64,000 bases of DNA from Laccaria trichodermophora (lineage: Eukaryota > Basidiomycota > Agaricomycetes > Agaricales > Hydnangiaceae), in the NCBI GenBank assembly GCA_018417955.1, contig JACTVC010000014.1, positions 496,001 to 560,000 of the forward strand, given 5' to 3'. The notes under the pieces are model-generated. The model was not told the DNA's origin, searched no databases, and saw only the letters and a list, made by a program, of their open reading frames with translations. The position numbers and the translations under genes were made by a program. The number at the start of each line of letters is the position of its first letter. Positions within the stretch are counted from its first letter, which is position 1. This document shows positions 58,284 through 64,000 of this stretch, one piece after another.

Positions 58284-59077
58284 CTCACACACTTCGAGCT
58301 TAGAAGGGGGGATGGGGTGTAGAGTTGGACAAGCTGGAAGCTGAACAGGGACAAGAGTGGGGAGAGGATTGGGATTTGGATAGCCAGGGGAAGTTAAATT
58401 GAACAGCAGCAGCCAATCCACACTTTCCATGAAATTTCAACAGCTCTCACTATGGGCCAAGTATCAAGTGATCTGGGAAGGCAGCATCCTGCAGGTGGTG
58501 CCGTTGTTCAAACCCACTAGATACAAGTCCAGGTGGTGTATAAAAATAACGACGTTGGTAGACAAAACATACCAACTGCTACCCTCACAAAGAAGATCCA
58601 CTTTAACCTGCCCCGAAACCACAATCATCGTATCAGTCTCAGCCTCCCTTCTATCCGACCCTTTCGAGTCCAGGAGGAGCCCTATAACCCAGCCAAAACC
58701 AATAAAGACGGTATCAGCACGCAAACTCTATCATGGGGCACAAGCCGCCATGTGCCCACCGCTTACGGCTGTTCAGACCCAGGAACAGCTTGAGAACCTT
58801 CTTGGGATGTGCAGATAATTCAGTAAGCAGATAAACAAAATAGTGAGCCATCAACTCACCATCGCCTAGCGCAGATATGGCCGTAACTGAACGTAACAAA
58901 TTAATCCATGATCCGCCCACGCATAATCCCAAAGGCAGATGGCAGCGATTGACTAGCACAAACGAGGGACATCCTTGAGGTGATTGAACACGAGACCGTG
59001 TCACCACACAAGACACGGTCGCGTTTTGAGCTATTGTCTTTCAGTCCCAGCAATACGTCTCGGCAACAGTATAAAAC

Positions 59078-59752
59078 CTAGCTTGAGAGGGGCATGTCGA
59101 ACAGTACACCCATGAATGCAACGTCTTGTATGATGTGCACCGCAGGGATGGTTGATGTGAACAATTTGGTGAAGATATACATGAAGAGGTGCGTTCCCGT
59201 GCGCCGAGTGAGTGAGGATGAACGTATGGGTGGACTGTCATCCACAAGAGAAGCGAGATGCTGAACAACCCAATCGAGCGCGTCACGCACATCCTCGGGT
59301 CCTTGAGAGTAAGTAATGACTGGGACGAGACAGTAATCGGGTATGACAGTAAGGATGCTTCCCGAAGTAAGCCCAAAGGTTGTTGTATACGAGGTTGGAG
59401 GGGGGGAGGAGCGGGATCCAGTAACGAGACAGCCTCCGTAGAAGAGTACTAGGATTGGCGCAGATCTAGTTGTGCTGTCCGTATTGGGGGGCAGTATACG
59501 TCGAGCTGTGGTATTTAGATGAAACGTTTCTGTCAGTGCGTTACAACACACCTTATGGGGCTCTATTGCGATCAAAGGTTTTGCGTACAATTGAATCTAT
59601 CGCTGCGTGATTTTGTTCAAAAGATAAGCTATGAAAAGTAGTAAGTTTGATTTCGTTTTGAACACAAAGCGGTTGACGAAATCCTTACCGGAATCATTGA
59701 TCTCCTTTGTGCGTAGCGGGTAGTATTCTGGCAAGATGTGTGTGTCCAACAT
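59078..59752 (-). pseudogene. Alpha/beta-hydrolase (esterase) fragment carried by the element
   Basis: From the ATG at 59752 a short first exon (MLDTHILPEYYPLR) is followed by an intron-like stretch (59597-59688) and a longer exon to 59078. The longer exon has FYGGCLVTGSR, equivalent to the HGGGxxxG oxyanion-hole motif, then IPDYCLVP and YSQGPEDVRDALDWVVQHL, the order seen in the hydrolase-fold-3 esterase family. Further on, THLFMYIFTKLF corresponds to the helix after the nucleophile, but the expected GxSxG is not there (SSSLTRRTG stands in its place). It stops soon after FDMPLSS, far short of the catalytic Asp and His. The two exons also do not join in phase. It is a degenerate, truncated copy, presumably captured from a host gene elsewhere. 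Confidence 0.65.
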
Positions 59753-59939
59753 GGTTGCTGGATGTGTGGGCATGGGGCAGCAGAAGAACGTTTGACGCTG
59801 GCTGCATGTAGAGACGTTGACGACGGACGTGTTCAAGACATGTTGTGATCAATGGATAATTGAAGCGGCCACAGATCATGTGACTGCCGGACCTTGACCG
59901 AAGAGAAACCGGGTTTCCAAAGAAGCAAAGATTTTAAGT

Positions 59940-59981
59940 GGGGGGTTTCTGCGGAAAGTGGGTTTCTCAATAGTTTTATCC
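59940..59981 (-). repeat. Right terminal inverted repeat
   Basis: Ends in AATAGTTTTATCC directly before GACTGTGCA at 59982. Mismatches the left repeat at two positions. Confidence 0.88.
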
Positions 59982-59990
59982 GACTGTGCA
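59982..59990. repeat. 9-bp target-site duplication, right (GACTGTGCA)
   Basis: Identical to 57280-57288. Confidence 0.9.
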
Positions 59991-60333
59991 AGCTCTACTC
60001 TCTCAATGATGTAATTTTGGTGAGGATGAGCCGGAGAATTTGACTGAATGACAGGGTCATCCGCGGGAATTCTGGACGAAACGTCTCGAAAAAGGAAGAA
60101 AAAAACAGGTCTGGGAACAACATCAAAATGACGTCTGGTTTGCTGAGGAAGGTACTCACAGAGGCCTGCTATTCTTAGCGGAATCAAGAGTAGGCGTTTC
60201 GTGGGATTGCTGCGAAGAAGAGTTAAATTGCATAGGGGTTAGCGGCCTTTGGTAATCCTCGTTACGTGGTGGGTCTTCAGGCCGATCTCCATGATTGGTG
60301 CTGAAGATGAATTCTTCGGTAATGGCGTAAGGA

Positions 60334-61115
60334 GGCCTAGCGATGGTGGTCCTAAGGCCACCATTAGTTAGCGTTAGCGCTGGGTTAAGACAAGAGTAGC
60401 AGGAAGGGAACGCACAGGGCCTTTTCGTCATCTGCGTCTCCCTGGGCACGAGGGAGGGAGCTTGATGCTCTCTCTTTACCTTTCCGGGAAGGAGCAACTC
60501 CATGATGGGCGCTGAAGGCGATGCCTTCGGTATCAGGGAAGAGGGCGTAAGGAGAGCGATTATGAGGGAAGGCATAAGGCCATTTCTGAATCTGATTTTC
60601 GGGCCTAGCGATGGTGGTCCTAAGGCCACCATTGGTTAGCGTTAGTGCTGGGTTGAGACAAGAGTAGCAGGAAGGGAACGCACAGGGAAGGAGCAGAAGA
60701 CGGTAGGACGTCCAAGAGATAAGATTCAGCCTCGGACGAGCGATCCTTGGGCAGTTGGGAGGGGGAGCTCTCTCCACCTCTATCGAAAGGAGCAAGAGAC
60801 TGTGGGTCATCTATGAGACGAGTCTCATCAGCCTCAGACGAGCGATCCTGGAACAGTACGGGGGGGGAGCTCGATGTGGGGTCTTCTGAGGGCGTAGGTC
60901 TCTCTCCACCTCTCTCAGAAGCAGCAAAAGACGATAGGACGTCCAAGAGACAAAAGTCAGCCTCAGACAAGCGATCCTGGGGCAGTTGGGGGGGAGAGCT
61001 CGATGCAGGGTCTTCTGAGGGTGCAGGCCTCTCTGCACCTCTCTCGGAAGGAGCAAAAGATGATAGGATGTCCAAGAGACAAAAGTCAGCCTCAGACGAG
61101 CAATCCCGGGGCAGT
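60334..61115. repeat. Coding-type tandem repeats in the disrupted gene
   Basis: An 86-bp block (GGCCTAGCGATGGTGGTCCT to CGCACAGGG) is present at 60334-60419 and 60602-60687, nearly identical. Then units of about 117-129 bp follow: GGAYGTCCAAGAGA recurs at about 60710, 60940 and 61069, with a degenerate copy between the first two. The last spacing is 129 bp, a multiple of three. On the minus strand they encode a repeated Ser/Asp/Glu-rich segment around SSEADFCLLDVLSSFA and ERPTPSEDP. Confidence 0.7.
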
Positions 61116-61367
61116 TGGCTAGATCGCCTAAGGGCAAGGGCCGTGATTAGCACTGGGATACGTACTGAAAAGGGGGAACATGAAGCATACATCATCACGA
61201 TTTGGGGTAGCACACAGGTAGAATTCGTCTACTATTGCTGAAGCACGACCTTTAAATGGGAAAAAGACCTGACTGAGTGGAAGATACGAATGAAAACTGG
61301 CAACAAGGAGTGGAGAACTCATGAGGCTGACAAGCTCCTTTTCTACACCCATGGCTTCAGTCGTCAT

Positions 61368-62000
61368 TGAAATGGATTGGAACAGATTTTTTTCGAATTA
61401 GACGCAATTTCGGCAACATTTAAAATCTCTGCAAGGCTGATCAATTAATCTTCTGTCACAGGTTGTCTTGATTTACGAAAATGTGAATTGAAGGAGAAGA
61501 GAGCGTCCTGCGAGGCCACTGGTTGTCCTCATCTTCAACCCCCTCAATGGAAGGTTGACGGGGTGCCTAGGTGAAAACACAGTAAGTTGAGAGGAAGAGG
61601 AGATGAGACGAGAAAAGCGTACTATGCCAGCACCTCGGCGCACCCTATGAATCGGCACACCTTCCACACAACGCAAAAATCAGTACGTGACCTCCTAACT
61701 AATACAATCCAATTTGGTCGGCGTTTTTCAGGAGACATTCGGAAGCAGCGCTTGAGAGGTTGGGTGCATTGGACGAAGATGGGTACGGGAGAGATGGTTG
61801 CGAGAACCTACGTCCTGTCTTTGAAAAAGATGATCGGGGGTTACACGGATACAAACTTACCATTGGCGGGTCAATGACGTAGGTTCTGGGAGCAGCTTCT
61901 AGGCTTATTGAGGGTTCGCGTAAGGTTCGCGGGTCAAAGACGCGCGCGCTATCCCCCTGGCTTCTTTTTCATGTAGTTCTGGTACAAACAATAGGGATGC
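61368..62000. other. Spacer without a supported gene
   Basis: Short open frames on both strands without domains; nothing else noted. Confidence 0.4.
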
Positions 62001-62138
62001 TCACGGTAACGTTTTTCAGCTGTTTTTCGGCTGTTTTTCATTTCGTTTTTCAGCTGTTTTTACTGCCAGCTCAAATATTTTCGCGGTAAAAACAGACGAA
62101 AAACAAAATGAAAAACAGACGAAAAACAGCTACCGTGA
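62001..62138. repeat. Foldback (MITE-like) element 1
   Basis: TCACGGTA at 62001 pairs with TACCGTGA ending at 62138. The arms between are built from GTTTTTCAGCTGTTTTTC-type words on the left and their complement GAAAAACAGACGAAAAACAG on the right, so nearly the whole 138 bp can fold into one long hairpin with a short AT-rich centre. No coding capacity. A further GAAAAACAGCT-type run lies just outside at 62160-62190. Confidence 0.7.
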
Positions 62139-62779
62139 ACCTCCGCCCCCGGAATTTTGGAAAAACAGCTCGAAAACAGCTGAAAAACAAGAGCTCGGCA
62201 TGACGGCTTCTGTTGAACTCCGCCAGATCCTGCGCTAGACGCGCGCTAAGTTGACAACACTTTTTTTTTTTTGTAAGTCCTTCTGTACTGTTGTAAATGG
62301 CAGTGTAACTTGTATTCCTTATCTAACTACATAGAGGTGGAAAGGCAGGAGCGAGGACACCTTCCCTTCAATAACCCCTTACTAGTCAAAAGTTTGTGAT
62401 CCACCCCAAACTGAATGCCCCCCTCTGCCCGATACTCAGTCCTCGACACCTCCGCACTGCGAGCGAGGCGTTAGTGCATGCATCATGGCTCCCTTCATGG
62501 ACGAGGACTTGGTGGGGGCACTCGTGTTCACACTGGTGTTTGCGTTTGGTTCACAGCGTGCGGGAATCACATTCGGGTTGGCGTCCGCGTTTGGCGTTTG
62601 TGCTTGTGTTTGCGCTCGGGTTCGGGTGGTGATCGTGGTCGCATTGGTGGCCGTCGTGGCTACGGGGTTCATGGTTGTGGTCGTAGCATAGGGGGGTTGC
62701 GGGGGTGAGATGGTGGAGGATAGTGGCAGGATGGTGGCAGGATGGTGGTGGTGATGGAAGAGGGCTAAGCCTAGGTGTT
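62139..62779. other. Spacer, GT-rich
   Basis: 62500-62760 is rich in GTG and GGT words and open in several frames on both strands; this is composition, not a gene. Confidence 0.45.
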
Positions 62780-62995
62780 GGACGTGTGACATCGCAGATG
62801 TCCGAATCGGAGACTGAATTCCCCAACGAAAAACAAGATGTAAAAACAAACGAAAAACGGAAAGTTTCCGAAAAACACCTCGGGCAGGTGTTTTTTGGTT
62901 TCATGTTGTTTTTGAGCTCTTTTTGTGTTGTTTTTGATGTCGTTTTTTGATTGAAAAACAAGACGAAAAACAAGCCGAAAAACGCTACTGTGAAC
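62780..62995. repeat. Foldback-like element 2
   Basis: The left part repeats CGAAAAACAAGA, CAAACGAAAAACGG and CCGAAAAACACCT; the right part has GGTGTTTTTTGG, TTGTTTTTGAG and TGTCGTTTTTTG before returning to GAAAAACAAGACGAAAAACA. CACCTCGGGCAGGTG at the middle is a short palindrome. It ends GCTACTGTGAAC, close to the GCTACCGTGAAC end of element 1, so the two are probably related. Confidence 0.55.
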
Positions 62996-63261
62996 TACCC
63001 TAATTGTTATCAAACATCTACTTTACTTTCGTATTTAGGCGCTACAGTTGAGTGTCGGAAGCCGGTTGTTCCTCATTGGGACCGCTCCGGAATACATCTA
63101 AGTACTCTACTCTACTATTCTACAGTAATTAAGTATGCTTAAGTCCTTGAATGTGGTTTATTTTGACCTTGCCAACAACACAGTGGGGTCCCCCTAAGTA
63201 CCTCCCCATGAGATCATTGACGGCCAGGATCGGCGGATCTGACACCTCTTGGTCCTGTCTG

Positions 63262-63404
63262 TCGTGCAAAGTGCGCCCTGACGCCGAGCACGTAACGCGC
63301 TGAATTCGGCTTCAAAAGTGTCAAGGCTCAACTTTTGAGGATTGTTCAGCAGATACAAACACTCGCAGTGTCGTCAGGCTCAACGAATTTATTTCACACT
63401 GAAT
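63262..63404. repeat. Dispersed repeat, copy 2
   Basis: Homologous to 37493-37625 (same strand). It contains the stop codon and 3' flank of the minus-strand gene that runs off the right edge. Confidence 0.7.
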
Positions 63405-64000
63405 AGGGCGGAGGAAGTGAATCATCCCCTGTTTGTGACTTCATGTACTGGGAGAAATCGGGTTCATATCCGTAGCTCATCGTACCGAGTTGGAGTGGAC
63501 CCTTGGCCCTCGTGACGAATCGATGGAGGCGGAGCCGTACCACCCACAAGGAGAATTTGACCCAAGGCAATATCGAACTACGCCGGTGGTGAGAGAGCAG
63601 GGGAAGTAAGTCGAATGAACCTGACTTTGCTGAGTTGCATGAGACGTCCGCATTCGAGGACGACTTACGGATGACTAAGAGGGAAGGATTCCGTCCAACT
63701 TTCCAGGTTATCAACCTTTGTTGCAAGATTTCCTTCATGGAGAGAAAGCGATCCGTTGTATGATAGAAATTGAGACCGGGGGCAGCATAAAATATGTCAG
63801 AGTGGCCAACACCTTCGAGTCTCCTGGTGTTGCGCCAGCTACGCTGCCAGTCGCCCTTGGTTACTATCTATAAGGGATGAGGGTTAACCAGCATAAAGTA
63901 TTAGGTAGATATACCCAGATATCCCTCAGATCGTCGAAATCAAGAGGAAGTTGATTCATATCGATCCCATCCCGAAATTCGAAGGTGTATAACTTGGATG
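63394..64000 (-). CDS. Partial uncharacterised gene running off the right edge
   Basis: The minus-strand reading from the window edge begins YTFEFRDGIDMNQLPLDFDD, then a 48-nt intron (about 63870-63918), then an exon with TKGDWQRSWRNTRRLEGVGH, FYAAPGLNFYHTTDRFL and KEILQQRLITWKVGRNPSL. A GTAAGT donor follows near 63670. The C-terminus preferred here ends SQTGDDSLPPPYSV with TGA at 63394 and holds a PPxY motif, a possible WW-domain ligand; the exact last splice is uncertain. I do not recognise the family. The 5' end is outside the window. Confidence 0.45.

Larger units (their letters stand above)
57289..59981. mobile_element. Pack-type TIR transposon carrying an esterase fragment
   Basis: 2693 bp. 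The ends are inverted repeats of 42 bp matching at 40 positions, beginning GGATAAAACTATTGAGAAAC and ending in GAAACCCCCC, flanked by perfect 9-bp duplications GACTGTGCA. A 9-bp duplication with such ends points to the Mutator-like (MULE) superfamily by inference; no transposase is visible inside, so it is non-autonomous. The interior holds an alpha/beta-hydrolase gene fragment (minus, 59078-59752), a second protein-like open stretch (minus, 57672-58062), a TTG microsatellite and otherwise unremarkable sequence. Carrying pieces of ordinary genes is what defines Pack-MULEs in plants. It sits in a coding exon of the membrane-protein gene at 56771-61367. Confidence 0.85.
56771..61367 (-). pseudogene. 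Predicted membrane-protein gene disrupted by a TIR element
   Basis: Exons at 60160 and above, 59982-60071, [insertion 57289-59981], 57273-57288, 57099-57219 and 56771-57033 join in frame once the element and one 9-bp duplicate are left out. Key pieces: NEDYQRPLTPMQFNSSSQQ, IPADDPVIQSNSPAHPHQNY, ERVELAQ, then DGKLQKLRRRHKLTPDQWQ and, in the last exon, two hydrophobic segments (RYLGLLIIFAAWVALLYGMI and VVMGVVAAVVWVQFW). The 5' part (60.3-61.4 kb, possible start 61367) is full of tandem repeats encoding SSEADFCLLDxLSS units, and its splicing is unclear. Introns at 57034-57098, 57220-57272 and 60072-60159 have good signals. The insertion lies within a coding exon, so this allele should be null. 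Function unknown; probably a small membrane protein with a disordered N-terminus. Confidence 0.6.

Noticed and set aside
62396..62849. Overlapping open frames on both strands near 62.5 kb
   Set aside because: GT-rich low-complexity sequence makes every frame open; no protein signal.

Overview
The window reads as nuclear DNA of a mushroom-forming basidiomycete (Agaricomycetes). Genes are split by many 45-65 nt GT-AG introns with CTNA-type branch points. Several families typical of that group occur: a FunK1-type kinase, F-box proteins, small orphan P-loop GTPases and a GEN1/YEN1-like nuclease. The transposons are fungal types. No rRNA, tRNA, CRISPR array or bacterial operon structure was seen.

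Layout. 1-10.2 kb is a gene-poor graveyard: two related ORF fragments in opposite orientation (0.5 and 1.6 kb), an inverted-repeat pair (2.1/2.85 kb), a stop-broken gene (8.6-9.5 kb) and a 45-bp minisatellite (9.5-9.9 kb). 10.23-14.01 kb is a pogo/Fot1-like DNA transposon with matching terminal inverted repeats and TA target duplication; its transposase carries four in-frame TGA codons. 15.9-25.7 kb is a host block: F-box gene (-), FunK1 pseudogene (-), then two divergent paralogous GTPase genes (one frame-broken on -, one intact on +). 25.72-30.77 kb is a nearly pristine Ty1/copia retrotransposon (299-bp LTRs with one mismatch, 5-bp target duplication, 1447-codon Gag-Pol). It is followed by a GEN1-like nuclease gene (+) and an uncharacterised gene (-). 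35-39.3 kb is mostly repeats and hairpins. 39.9-42.6 kb is an F-box gene (-) of 802 codons. 44.6-45.4 kb is a three-copy satellite. 49.6-54.8 kb holds the clearest housekeeping genes: a Pumilio-family RNA-binding protein (687 aa, 13 exons) and a Tra2-like SR splicing factor (250 aa, 6 exons).

55-61.4 kb is the most unusual part. A second copy of the FunK1 promoter and first codons heads a different gene at 55.2 kb. Next to it, a 2693-bp element with 42-bp terminal inverted repeats and a perfect 9-bp target duplication sits inside a coding exon of a predicted membrane-protein gene. That element carries a degenerate alpha/beta-hydrolase (esterase) gene fragment and no visible transposase, so it looks like a Pack-type gene-capturing transposon. 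62-63 kb has two foldback (MITE-like) sequences, and the window ends in a partial gene (-) whose 3' tail is repeated at 37.5 kb.

The genes do not form a pathway. The common theme is transposon activity: young insertions, gene capture, promoter duplication, and decay in which several stops look like CGA-to-TGA changes.
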